From NCBI RefSeq assembly GCF_030409945.1, contig NZ_JAUFQV010000032.1, forward strand, positions 294,736 to 358,735: a stretch of DNA of 64,000 nt, in the 5' to 3' direction. Shown here piece by piece: positions 35,998-44,810 of the stretch (within the stretch, counting starts at the first letter, position 1; each line of letters starts with the position of its first letter). The translations under genes and the position numbers were made by a program. Below the pieces are notes generated by a model. That model was not told the origin of the DNA. It worked only from the letters and a program-made list of their open reading frames with translations, and ran no database searches. The stretch comes from Vibrio tapetis subsp. quintayensis (GTDB lineage Bacteria > Pseudomonadota > Gammaproteobacteria > Enterobacterales > Vibrionaceae).

Positions 35998-38094
35998 ATG
36001 CCCCTTGATTATCTGATTGAAGTGTCTAACCAAGCAAAACAGCAACATCATCGTTTTGGTGTTGAGTTGATAGGTAGCCAAGAGTGGTCTCTCAAACTTA
36101 TTGAGCAATTTCTTGCGAAAACTAACAATTACGATATTGGTTCCATTGCCTATAAGTTAGGAGGAAAACCGGTAACTTGGGCTAAGTCGTTACCAAAAAA
36201 TGGTGGTGCGCAGCTGCTTGGTCACGACACCAACTATGTTATTTATGATGCAGTCGACGGGATTGACGCAAACAGTCTAACCGCAAGTGCAGGTACCGTT
36301 GTCGGTGGAGGGCTATTGTTTATTATTCACCGAAGCGACAAGGACGCTCAACTCAACTCTTCGGCTAATTTGGTTAACTATGGAGAGCAATGGCTGGACG
36401 CGTGTTTTGTTAATCTTATTCAGATCAAGCAAGTTGATCCAGATCCAAATACTGTCACGGCAGGCAAGCTGCCCGAACACAGAATGACGGAAATAATTGA
36501 GCAGGCAGGCGACGTGGCATCACTTGTTGATTATTCTGAGCAACAAGCGGCGATTGCGAGTATAGGAAAAGTGGTTACCGGACATAGAAAGCGTCCATTG
36601 GTATTAACGGCGGATAGAGGGCGAGGGAAAAGTGCTGCGTTAGGAATGGCAGCAGCGCAACTAATGGAAACACGCGATATCGCTATTATTGTTACAGCAC
36701 CCTCTGTTAAATCAGTCAGCACTGTTTTTAAGCATGCGGAACTTAGCCTTGACGGGGCGACAAGAGAAAAGCTTCAACTTACGTTTGGTGGCTCAACCAT
36801 ACAATTTGTCGCGCCAGATGAGTTGCTTTCTAGTCGGCCAAATTGTGATTTGCTATTGGTTGATGAAGCTGCCGCGATTCCTGTGCCCATGCTTAAAGCG
36901 ATGGTATCAACGTATCATCGTTTGGTTTTCTCCAGTACTGTTCATGGTTATGAAGGTTGCGGCCGTGGCTTCACTCTTCGTTTTTTGCCTTGGCTCCAAG
37001 ATGCCAGGCCTGGCGGTCGCCACCTTCACCTGTCACAGCCGATGCGTTGGGCCAAAAAAGATCCGTTAGAGAATTGGCTTTTCGGTAGTTTTTTATTAAA
37101 TGCCGAATTACCAGCATTGTCGCAGTCTAATCAGGGTGCGGTTCCTGAGTTTCGTAAGATCTCTCAGAAGGAGTTACTTGCCAACCAGTGTTTACTTCAA
37201 GCCTGTTTTGCTTTGTTGGTTAATGCTCATTACCAAACATCACCTAATGATTTATTGCATTTGCTAAGTGATGACAGCGTTACTTTGTATGGCGGATTTA
37301 GCAATGGTGAATGCGTTGCCTGTGTAACAACCGTTAAAGAGGGAAACATCGAAGCCAGTTTGGTGGAAGACATCGGCAAAGGGAAAAGGCGACCGAAAGG
37401 GCATTTAGTACCAACGACTATCATCAACCACCTCGGTGACTCCGAAGTCGCCAGTCTAACTTGTCACCGGGTTATGCGAATTGCGGTGCATCCAGAACTG
37501 CAAAGACAAAGTGTTGGTTCTCAGTTTATTGGTTGGTTAGTCTCTAGAGTTGAATCAGAAAATGCGTATGTGGCGACCAGTTTTGGAGCCAGTCCATATT
37601 TACTTGATTTTTGGCTTCACTGTGGCTTCCAGCCGATCTGGCTCGGAAGCAGTAAAGATCAGGCCAGCGGTTGTTTTTCTGTTGTGATGGTTCATCTTTC
37701 TGAATCTATGCCGCATCAATGGGCACGTGAAAGCCAAGCTTATTGGGCGCAGAACTTTTCGTTGTTACTCTCGAGTACCTACCGTGATTTGAACGTCGAC
37801 ATCGTTGCTAGGTTTCTGAATTACTGTGTGGGTGGTACACCGACTAACAGAGAGTTGATTCATTTGCGCCATTACGTATCCGGTGGGGCATCTATGGATT
37901 CGATTATGTGCGCTGCAAGAAAGTTGGTCTTGCATGTGGCTCCCAACCCATCTGAAAGAGTGTTATTGGCGGCTTACTTTCAACTACAAGATTGGCCATC
38001 GCTCAGTGCTCGTTTTAATCTGTCTGGCAGAAAACAAACAGAAGCTTTGATTAGACATTCGTTAGATGGATTGTTATACCGATTTACAGTGTAA
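35998..38094 (+). CDS. tmcA: tRNA(Met) cytidine acetyltransferase
   Basis: Makes N4-acetylcytidine at the wobble base of elongator tRNA-Met using acetyl-CoA and ATP. Order: N-terminal DUF1726 region (about 1-170), an RNA-helicase-like ATPase with Walker A VLTADRGRGKSAALGMAAAQ (near 202), Walker B CDLLLVDEAAAIPVPM (near 285) and FSSTVHGYEGCGRGF. A GNAT domain (VMRIAVHPELQRQSVGSQFI near 492; YVATSFGASPYLLDFWLHCG) and a C-terminal tRNA-binding part follow. 698 residues, somewhat longer than E. coli TmcA (671). Its last codons and stop (TTT ACA GTG TAA) form a perfect parS2 site. Confidence 0.95.
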   Translation: MPLDYLIEVSNQAKQQHHRFGVELIGSQEWSLKLIEQFLAKTNNYDIGSIAYKLGGKPVTWAKSLPKNGGAQLLGHDTNYVIYDAVDGIDANSLTASAGTVVGGGLLFIIHRSDKDAQLNSSANLVNYGEQWLDACFVNLIQIKQVDPDPNTVTAGKLPEHRMTEIIEQAGDVASLVDYSEQQAAIASIGKVVTGHRKRPLVLTADRGRGKSAALGMAAAQLMETRDIAIIVTAPSVKSVSTVFKHAELSLDGATREKLQLTFGGSTIQFVAPDELLSSRPNCDLLLVDEAAAIPVPMLKAMVSTYHRLVFSSTVHGYEGCGRGFTLRFLPWLQDARPGGRHLHLSQPMRWAKKDPLENWLFGSFLLNAELPALSQSNQGAVPEFRKISQKELLANQCLLQACFALLVNAHYQTSPNDLLHLLSDDSVTLYGGFSNGECVACVTTVKEGNIEASLVEDIGKGKRRPKGHLVPTTIINHLGDSEVASLTCHRVMRIAVHPELQRQSVGSQFIGWLVSRVESENAYVATSFGASPYLLDFWLHCGFQPIWLGSSKDQASGCFSVVMVHLSESMPHQWARESQAYWAQNFSLLLSSTYRDLNVDIVARFLNYCVGGTPTNRELIHLRHYVSGGASMDSIMCAARKLVLHVAPNPSERVLLAAYFQLQDWPSLSARFNLSGRKQTEALIRHSLDGLLYRFTV

Positions 38095-38095
38095 A
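38083..38095. promoter_or_regulatory. parS2 site inside the end of tmcA
   Basis: TTTACAGTGTAAA, the G variant of the consensus, occupies the last three sense codons (Phe-Thr-Val) and the TAA stop of tmcA plus one base. Confidence 0.85.
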
Positions 38096-38106
38096 CTGAA
38101 AAGGAA

Positions 38107-38119
38107 TTTACACTGTAAA
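38107..38119. promoter_or_regulatory. parS2 site
   Basis: Exact TTTACACTGTAAA, 24 bp centre to centre from the site inside the tmcA stop, so the two lie on about the same helical face. Confidence 0.88.
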
Positions 38120-38203
38120 TCGATATGAGATAAATCAGACTAGCGAGGGGCGCCTCGTAACCCAACGTTTGTTAATCCATTTTCTACCAGATTAGGGTTT
38201 CAA

Positions 38204-38216
38204 TTTACACTGTAAA
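38204..38216. promoter_or_regulatory. parS2 site
   Basis: Exact TTTACACTGTAAA, embedded in the longer palindrome CAATTTACACTGTAAATTG; third site in 134 bp downstream of tmcA. Confidence 0.88.
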
Positions 38217-38519
38217 TTGAAATCCAACGCCTCAAGTTACCCTCAGTTATTTCGCTTGTCATCATTATTCGCTAACAAAAAATTGAGCTATTAGACAAAG
38301 CTAAGTGACCTCTTGCTCAGCATCTTCTATTTCCCACTGTTATTACCTTTGTACGCCATAAGCAATTCCGTACGTTCAAAAATCTTTCTGCTACAGCTCA
38401 CATTTACCAATGCTACATCTGTTTCATATTCGCTAATTTATTGATTAATGAGAAAGCCTGCCTACACTCAAATAAAGCGTCACTATAATAATCAGCTAGG
38501 TAATTGTTAGGATCGATAC
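38217..38519. other. leader of the chemosensory operon
   Basis: About 300 bp without a gene between the parS2 cluster and the first Che gene. AT-rich; it should hold the operon promoter, but I see no clear sigma-28 or sigma-54 element. TTGTTAGGATCGATAC precedes the ATG at 38520 (TTAGGA as ribosome binding site). Confidence 0.4.
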
Positions 38520-38783
38520 ATGCAATGTCAATTAGATGAATCTCTAGAAATCAGTAATGTCCTCAATTCAAAGATTGAATATCAACAATGGCTTGATAAT
38601 CATGAACTACTCATTATAGACGCCTCGTCGGTTTCGAGAATAGATGCAGCAGGTCTACAAGCTCTTGCGTCGCTATTCTTAACGGCTAAGCAAACCCACA
38701 CAGAAATCCGTTTGATCAACGTGCCAGACAAATTGGCCGACGGAATCGAATTGCTTGCCCTTACCAGCATGTTTGAAAGTTAA
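38520..38783 (+). CDS. STAS-domain protein, first gene of the chemosensory operon
   Basis: 87 residues forming one STAS domain (anti-anti-sigma/MlaB fold): LLIIDASSVSRIDAAGLQAL, then LASLFLTAKQTHTEIRLINV. The position usually phosphorylated in anti-sigma antagonists (Ser after Asp in DSxG) is Ala here (DAAG), so phospho-switching as in SpoIIAA/RsbV is not expected. It probably acts as a docking or scaffold subunit for the cluster. It precedes cheY by 21 bp. Confidence 0.85.
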   Translation: MQCQLDESLEISNVLNSKIEYQQWLDNHELLIIDASSVSRIDAAGLQALASLFLTAKQTHTEIRLINVPDKLADGIELLALTSMFES

Positions 38784-38804
38784 AGGAATAATGAGGAGTC
38801 ATTA

Positions 38805-39164
38805 ATGACGAAGATACTAGCAGTTGACGATTCAATCTCAATCCGTCAGATGGTAAGTCATACGTTGCAAGATGCAGGATACGAAGTAGAAACGGCAAAT
38901 GATGGTAGCGATGCGTTGAAGAAATCCCAGATGAAAAAATTCGATGTGGTGATCTCTGACGTCAATATGCCGATCATGGGCGGCTTTGATTTAGTCCGCG
39001 CCATTCGTTCCAACCCGCAGTATAAGTTCATTCCCATTTTGATGCTGACTACAGAAACCAGCATAGAAAAAAAACAAGAAGGGAAATCTGCAGGGGCCAC
39101 TGGTTGGTTAGTTAAGCCATTCAACCCTGACACCTTGTTAAAGACAATCAAACGAGTGATCTGA
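38805..39164 (+). CDS. cheY: chemotaxis response regulator CheY
   Basis: 119-residue stand-alone receiver. ILAVDDSISIRQMV holds the acidic pocket, FDVVISDVNMPIMGGFDLV the phospho-acceptor Asp (near 54), ILMLTTETS the switch Thr and GWLVKPFNPDTL the conserved Lys. It is phosphorylated by CheA of the same operon. The output is unknown, because F7-type clusters usually do not steer flagella. GAGGAGTCATTA is a good ribosome binding site. Confidence 0.94.
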   Translation: MTKILAVDDSISIRQMVSHTLQDAGYEVETANDGSDALKKSQMKKFDVVISDVNMPIMGGFDLVRAIRSNPQYKFIPILMLTTETSIEKKQEGKSAGATGWLVKPFNPDTLLKTIKRVI

Positions 39165-39214
39165 GTTATCGCATAGCAACAGCATAATATTATAAGAATA
39201 AGAAGGACCTCGTC

Positions 39215-41398
39215 ATGGCTTTGGACATGGACCAACTGCGAAAAATGTTTTATGAAGAGTGCCGAGAAAACCTCGAGGTGCTTGAAACCATTTTATTAGG
39301 GCTAGACCCAGATGATGTTGAACAGGAAACCATAAACACAATTTTTCGTGCTGCGCACTCAATAAAAGGTGGAGCAGCTACGTTTAATTTGTTCGACATT
39401 AGTGAATTTACTCACTCCGTTGAGGCGTACCTAGATGAGGTGCGCAATCATAATATGGAGCTTAGCGCCCACAGTGTCGATGTGCTGTTAAAGTCTGGCG
39501 ATTGCATAACCGAAATGCTAGAGGGCCATGAGAATGGTGAACCGGTTGAAAGTGAACTCAAGCAAAGTGTGACGAAATCTCTCGGACATCTCCTCAACGG
39601 TGAAGATAAACACAAATCACCGTCAACGGTGTTTGAGCCAGCCGCCTCTTCTGTGACTGCCAATGAATTCGAGCCCACAATTGAGCCATCGTTAGCCAAT
39701 GACACTCAGGGTTCAAGTAGCGAATGTCTACTCGCTAATTGGCAAATTGAATTTGCTCCTCATCGAGATTTGTTTTTCAGTGGCAATGACCCCCTTCGTA
39801 TCATCGCAGAGATTAAAGAACTCGACCCAAAAGCGAGCATTGTCTGTAATGGCGCTAAACTTCCTGACCTTGCCGAGCTTGAAGCAGAACTGTGTTACTT
39901 GAGTTGGAGGATGGAAGTTTCTAGTGAAATAGACAAAGACGCGCTGGTAGAAGTGTTTGAATGGGTGGAAGACCAGTGTGAGTTGAGTATTAGCAAGCCA
40001 CAATCAACGGATCCTGAGAAGGCTGTGCCACAACCTAACTCTGTTGAGCCAAATATTACCAATGAACCCACTCAGTTGGTGGATTCAAATACCAATGAAG
40101 CGGAACTAAATAAAGGTCAAGTAAACACAACTGCGGAATCTGGCAATAAACAGAATAAGAAAACGCCGGCGAAAAATGCCAAAGCCGAAAGCGCGGTGAG
40201 TTCGATTCGTGTTGATATCGATAAAGTTGATAGCTTGATCAACTTGGTAGGTGAGTTGGTAATAACTCAGTCAATGCTAACGGAAATAGGCAATGATTTT
40301 ACTGAAGACAAACTGGAAAAACTGAAAACCGGCTTAGATCAGTTGCTGCAAAACAGTAAAGACTTGCAAGAAAACGTCCTTAACATACGAATGCTGCCGA
40401 TGAGCTTTGCTTTTAGCCGTTTTCCTCGTTTAGTCCGCGACCTAACGGGCCGTCTTGGCAAACAGGTTGATTTACAAATAAAAGGCGAAAGTACCGAACT
40501 GGATAAAACCGTATTGGAACGAATTGTAGACCCGCTTGTGCACCTTGTTCGTAACGGTGTTGATCATGGTATTGAAATGCCCGATGTGCGTAGCGCTCAC
40601 GGTAAACCGGATATGGGCGTTATTGAGCTCAATGCGTTTCATCAAGGTGGCTCCATTATTATTGAAGTGAAAGATGACGGTGGAGGGATCGATTGCGATC
40701 GATTATGGCAAAAAGCCGTCGATAAAGGCGTGTTACCGAGTGATTCTAAACGAGAAGAAATGAGTGACCAGCAGGTCGTAAATTTGATTTTTGCTCCTGG
40801 TTTTTCAATGGCTGATGAAGTGTCTGATATTTCAGGGCGCGGCGTCGGAATGGATGTTGTGAAACGAAACATTGAAGAACTCGGTGGCAACATTGAAGTT
40901 GAGTCAAAACTTGGGCTTGGTAGCGCATTTACCATCAGCTTACCTCTTACCCTTGCCATACTCGATGGTCAACTTGTTAAAGTGGCAGGGCAAGTCTACA
41001 TCATCCCCTTACTTACCATCGTTGAATCCATTCAGATCGAAGCCGACTGCGTTAAACACGCGTCTGGTGGGGTTGAACTGTATCGACTTAGAGATGAGAA
41101 CATCCCGCTGCTTAGGCTGCACGAAGAGTTTGAGATGGGCGAAAGTGGCGATCTTGAAGGGCACATCATGTGTTTGGTCGAGGGGGCGGGTAGCCGGGTT
41201 GGCCTGTTGATCGACGATTTACTGGATCAGCAGCAAGTGGTGATCAAAAGTTTAGAGTCCAATTATTGCAAAGTTCCGGGCATTTCTGGGGCCACCATTT
41301 TAGGGGACGGGTCAGTTTCTTTGATCTTAGATATACAGGGCTTGATCACCTCCTTTTTACGAAGACACGTCGATAGTAAAGGCGGTCTCGCTGCATAA
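39215..41398 (+). CDS. cheA: chemotaxis histidine kinase CheA
   Basis: 727 residues. HPt domain with phospho-His in FRAAHSIKGGAATFNLF (near 49), then a long acidic, Gln/Asn-rich linker (about 130-325) that replaces a normal P2. Dimerisation follows (SIRVDIDKVDSLINLVGELV near 332), then HATPase (LVHLVRNGVDHGIEMPD; VKDDGGGIDCDRLW; MADEVSDISGRGVGMDVVKR) and the CheW-like regulatory domain (about 590-720; LLIDDLLDQQQVVIKSLESN). All catalytic boxes are intact. It should phosphorylate the CheY and CheB of the operon under control of the PAS receptor. Confidence 0.96.
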   Translation: MALDMDQLRKMFYEECRENLEVLETILLGLDPDDVEQETINTIFRAAHSIKGGAATFNLFDISEFTHSVEAYLDEVRNHNMELSAHSVDVLLKSGDCITEMLEGHENGEPVESELKQSVTKSLGHLLNGEDKHKSPSTVFEPAASSVTANEFEPTIEPSLANDTQGSSSECLLANWQIEFAPHRDLFFSGNDPLRIIAEIKELDPKASIVCNGAKLPDLAELEAELCYLSWRMEVSSEIDKDALVEVFEWVEDQCELSISKPQSTDPEKAVPQPNSVEPNITNEPTQLVDSNTNEAELNKGQVNTTAESGNKQNKKTPAKNAKAESAVSSIRVDIDKVDSLINLVGELVITQSMLTEIGNDFTEDKLEKLKTGLDQLLQNSKDLQENVLNIRMLPMSFAFSRFPRLVRDLTGRLGKQVDLQIKGESTELDKTVLERIVDPLVHLVRNGVDHGIEMPDVRSAHGKPDMGVIELNAFHQGGSIIIEVKDDGGGIDCDRLWQKAVDKGVLPSDSKREEMSDQQVVNLIFAPGFSMADEVSDISGRGVGMDVVKRNIEELGGNIEVESKLGLGSAFTISLPLTLAILDGQLVKVAGQVYIIPLLTIVESIQIEADCVKHASGGVELYRLRDENIPLLRLHEEFEMGESGDLEGHIMCLVEGAGSRVGLLIDDLLDQQQVVIKSLESNYCKVPGISGATILGDGSVSLILDIQGLITSFLRRHVDSKGGLAA

Positions 41399-41409
41399 GG
41401 AGCTGCGAA

Positions 41410-41910
41410 ATGGAACTGGCAATAAATCAAGAGAATCAAAGCTTCATCGACAACGAGATCAGTGAAAATGCCGACTTTTTGAGTTTCAGTTTGGCAGACG
41501 AATTGTATGGCGTTTATATCCATGATGTAGAAGAAATCAGAGTATGGGAAAAACCAACCCCTATTCCTAGGTCACCTTTGTATGTGAAAGGAGTCATTAA
41601 CCTCAGAGGCATGATAGTGCCCGTTATTGACTTAAGAGCGCGATTTAACGTTGGAGAGTGTACTTACCTTCCGACAACTGTCGTGTTGGTATTGAGGACT
41701 GTAGTGAGCGATAACGAGCGTTTGATGGGGCTAGTTGTTGATGCGGTAGCCGATGTGGTCAGTCAGGGTGATAAAGAACTTACTGCGCCTCTGGGTGAAT
41801 CACAAGTAACACCATTCATTCTTGGTCTACTCAACGTCGAAGAGCAAGTGATGTCGCTACTTGATACAGAAGCACTATTGGATATGGACACGATTTTAAA
41901 GGCTAGGTGA
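41410..41910 (+). CDS. cheW: chemotaxis coupling protein CheW (first copy)
   Basis: 166 residues, a single CheW SH3-like domain linking receptor and CheA. DFLSFSLADELYGVYIHDVE at the start, IPRSPLYVKGVINLRGMIVP as the core signature, then VLVLRTVVSDNERLMGLVVD. It carries about 20 N-terminal residues not present in the second copy. Spaced 11 bp from cheA and 3 bp from the second cheW. Two unequal CheW copies may give different receptor-kinase lattices. Confidence 0.95.
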   Translation: MELAINQENQSFIDNEISENADFLSFSLADELYGVYIHDVEEIRVWEKPTPIPRSPLYVKGVINLRGMIVPVIDLRARFNVGECTYLPTTVVLVLRTVVSDNERLMGLVVDAVADVVSQGDKELTAPLGESQVTPFILGLLNVEEQVMSLLDTEALLDMDTILKAR

Positions 41911-41913
41911 GTC

Positions 41914-42378
41914 ATGGCGGCGCAAGAGTATTTGAGTTTTATATTGGACAGTGAGGAATACGCAGTCCCGATATTAGATGTGAGAGAAGTTCGTGGGTGG
42001 AGCAGTATCCGCACGGTACCAAACTCGCCAGATTTTCTGCATGGCGTGCTAGAGATCCGCGGTGAGTACGTGCCTATAGTGGACTTAAGAAAGCGGTTTG
42101 GGCTAGAGCCTGCAGTCATTAATGCAACCACGGTTGTGATAGTACTTAATGACGGCCAAGCTCAGCCTTTAGGTATCATCGTAGACGCAGTTTCGGAAGT
42201 GTATGCCCTAAATGAAGAGGACATAAAACCCGCACCGAAGATGTCACACAGATTAAAGGAAGCATTCATTGTTGGCATTGCTTCTGCAAATAAGACACAT
42301 GTCATTCTAATAAATTTAGAGGCTCTATTCGACGTTACTGAGCTTAACCAATTAACAGAAGAAAAAGCGCTCATTTAA
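41914..42378 (+). CDS. cheW: chemotaxis coupling protein CheW (second copy)
   Basis: 154 residues. EYLSFILDSEEYAVPILDVR, then IRTVPNSPDFLHGVLEIRGE and YVPIVDLRKRFGLE are the standard CheW elements. It diverges from the copy just upstream, so this is an old duplication. Followed after 11 bp by the PAS receptor gene. Confidence 0.95.
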   Translation: MAAQEYLSFILDSEEYAVPILDVREVRGWSSIRTVPNSPDFLHGVLEIRGEYVPIVDLRKRFGLEPAVINATTVVIVLNDGQAQPLGIIVDAVSEVYALNEEDIKPAPKMSHRLKEAFIVGIASANKTHVILINLEALFDVTELNQLTEEKALI

Positions 42379-42389
42379 GAGGTGAATTC

Positions 42390-44810
42390 ATGGCTTTTTG
42401 GAACAGAAAACAAGAACCTGTCGCAGAGCAGTTTGCTAGCAAGGCACAAGACAGTCTTATGGAACAACAGTCTCAAAGTTCAAAACAATCGGTTGGTTAC
42501 GAGCAACTCATGTCGGCTTTAGATGTGGCTCAAACCGCTTTGATGATGATTGATCGTGATTTCAAAATAACGTATTTGAATAAACGATCTTTGGCCTTGC
42601 TTGTACAGCATGAATCACTGTTTCAGTCTGTATGGCCAGGTTTTCAAGCGACTGAAGAATACCTAATGGGTTTTTGTATCGATGGTTTTCACGCGAATCC
42701 TGCCCATCAACGACATATGATGTCCAACCCAAATAACATGCCGCATACCGCAACCATCGATATAAAAGACGTGCAAATCGAGCTTAATGTGGGAGCGATT
42801 GTTGATGCTGACGGCAATTACATTGGCAATACGTTGGAATGGTCGGATGTAACCGAATTAAGAAAGCAGCAGCATGAGGTGTCGCAATTGCGTTCAGCGG
42901 TGGATCAAGCCCAAACTGCGATGGTCACCATCGACCGAGATTTTCTGATCACCTATTACAATCGAGAAACATTAGCGCTATTTAAAAAGCACGAAGAGAA
43001 ATTTCGTACGGTTTGGCCTGGGTTTACCGCGTCGGAAGAGTGGTTGATGGATCGTTGCATTGATGATTTTCATACCCATCCCGAGCATCAACGGAAAATG
43101 TTGAGTGATCCTAATAACTTACCTTATCGCACCGACATTTCTGTGTCTGATATTAAGATTGAACTCAATGTTGCTGCCGTTATGGACGCGCAGGGTAACT
43201 ACGTAGGGAACTCCCTTGAATGGCGAGACGTAACGGAAGCTCGTGCTAATGAAGAAGAAGTGGGCCGATTAGCCTCTGCGGTAGCAGGCATGACCACCAA
43301 TTTGATGATGGCCGATCAAGACGGCATTATTCGTTACTTAAACCCGGCTGTTGCCAAATTGATGAAGGACAGGGAAAGTGAATTAAAAGCAGCACTACCA
43401 GGTTTTGATGCGGATAAATTGGTTGGGCAAAATATTGATATTTTTCATAAAAACCCCGCCCATCAACGTAACATTATCAATAACCCAGAGAATCTTCCTT
43501 TCAGCTCAAACGTTAAAGTGGGCACCTTAGAATTCAATTTAACCTGTATTGCCATGTTAGACAGTAATGGTAACTACATGGGGCCAGCCCTCCAGTGGCA
43601 AGACATAACAGAACAACAAGATGGCCAACGCCAAGTTGAGTCTCTGATTCAAAAAGCCATTGATGGCGACTTAAGCCAGCGGATAGACACGTCGCAATAC
43701 AGCGGATTTATGTCGGAGTTAGGTAATGGCGTAAACAGTTTGCTAGAAGCCATTGTCGCGCCTGTAAGTGAGTGCATAGACGTTATGAGTCGTGTGGCTG
43801 ATGGTAACCTTAATACTGATATGAGCGGTACCCACAGTGGTGAATTTGGTCGCTTGGCCGACGCAGTGAACACTTCTATCCTTAATATCCGCAACATGGT
43901 CGAAAAAATAACGACTTCCTCGGCACGAGTCGCCACCGCCTCAACAGAAATCGCTGAGGGTAATAACGATCTAAGCCAGCGAGTTGAGGCTCAGGCTTCC
44001 AATCTGGAAGAAACCGCCGCCAGCATGGAACAAATGACCTCTACCGTTAAGCAGAATGCTGAAAATGCAAAAGGTGCCAATGCCTTGTCTGATGACGCTG
44101 CGGCTAAAGCAGGCAAAGGTGGTGCGGTTGTGGGGCAAGCGGTTTCGGCGATGGCTGAAATCAACAACGCCAGTAAGAAAATCGCCGACATCATCGGTGT
44201 GATTGACGAAATTGCGTTCCAAACTAACTTATTGGCATTGAATGCGGCAGTAGAAGCGGCAAGAGCAGGCGAGCAAGGTCGTGGATTTGCCGTGGTCGCA
44301 GGAGAAGTGAGAAACCTCGCACAACGAAGTGCTGCTGCTGCCAAAGAGATCAAAGGACTCATCAACGACAGTGTTGAAAAAGTTGATGAAGGTTCTCGCT
44401 TGGTCGACGAGTCCGGTGAAACACTCAATGAAATTGTCGATGCGGTGGCAAAAGTATCAGAGCTAATCACTCAAATCGCGCAATCGAGCCAAGAACAGTC
44501 AACCGGCATTGATGAAATTAGTCGTGCTATTGCGACCATGGATGAAATGACCCAGCAGAACGCTTCGTTAGTTGAAGAAACCTCTGCGGCGAGCCAATCG
44601 CTTAAAGATGAGGGCAAAGACTTACTAAGCTTGATGAACTTCTTTAGTAGTGATCAAAAAATTGCAACGCTGAGCCATCAACCTACAGCGGCTCAAGAGG
44701 CACAAGCGCCAGCGGTCAACGTCAGCAGCATTCGTCAAAAGACGTCAACTAAGGCCGTGAATTCAGGCATTCAGCTCAGTGAGGATGGCGACGAATGGGA
44801 AGAGTTCTAG
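42390..44810 (+). CDS. cytoplasmic triple-PAS chemoreceptor (Aer2-like MCP)
   Basis: 806 residues, no membrane segment. Three tandem PAS domains (about 30-150, 155-275, 280-400) each carry a His-rich loop: FHANPAHQRHMM, FHTHPEHQRKML, FHKNPAHQRNII. This is the pattern of haem-binding PAS domains in Aer2-type oxygen/NO receptors. A HAMP-like linker (LIQKAIDGDLSQRIDTSQYS) follows, then the MCP signalling hairpin with tip EIAFQTNLLALNAAVEAARA. The protein ends in EWEEF, a CheR/CheB-tethering pentapeptide. It probably senses a gas and drives this operon's CheA. V. cholerae VCA1092 occupies the same place in cluster III (from memory). Stop overlaps the cheR start. Confidence 0.93.
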   Translation: MAFWNRKQEPVAEQFASKAQDSLMEQQSQSSKQSVGYEQLMSALDVAQTALMMIDRDFKITYLNKRSLALLVQHESLFQSVWPGFQATEEYLMGFCIDGFHANPAHQRHMMSNPNNMPHTATIDIKDVQIELNVGAIVDADGNYIGNTLEWSDVTELRKQQHEVSQLRSAVDQAQTAMVTIDRDFLITYYNRETLALFKKHEEKFRTVWPGFTASEEWLMDRCIDDFHTHPEHQRKMLSDPNNLPYRTDISVSDIKIELNVAAVMDAQGNYVGNSLEWRDVTEARANEEEVGRLASAVAGMTTNLMMADQDGIIRYLNPAVAKLMKDRESELKAALPGFDADKLVGQNIDIFHKNPAHQRNIINNPENLPFSSNVKVGTLEFNLTCIAMLDSNGNYMGPALQWQDITEQQDGQRQVESLIQKAIDGDLSQRIDTSQYSGFMSELGNGVNSLLEAIVAPVSECIDVMSRVADGNLNTDMSGTHSGEFGRLADAVNTSILNIRNMVEKITTSSARVATASTEIAEGNNDLSQRVEAQASNLEETAASMEQMTSTVKQNAENAKGANALSDDAAAKAGKGGAVVGQAVSAMAEINNASKKIADIIGVIDEIAFQTNLLALNAAVEAARAGEQGRGFAVVAGEVRNLAQRSAAAAKEIKGLINDSVEKVDEGSRLVDESGETLNEIVDAVAKVSELITQIAQSSQEQSTGIDEISRAIATMDEMTQQNASLVEETSAASQSLKDEGKDLLSLMNFFSSDQKIATLSHQPTAAQEAQAPAVNVSSIRQKTSTKAVNSGIQLSEDGDEWEEF

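Noticed and set aside
38083..38216. TTTACACTGTAAA boxes read as LexA, FNR or CRP sites
   Set aside because: They are exact 13-mers matching the ParB2 consensus, occur also before parA2, and lack the CTG-N10-CAG, TTGAT or TGTGA patterns.
43991..44470. 159-codon minus-strand frame in the PAS receptor gene
   Set aside because: An antisense shadow of the conserved MCP hairpin; such Ser/Ala-rich antisense frames are common there.
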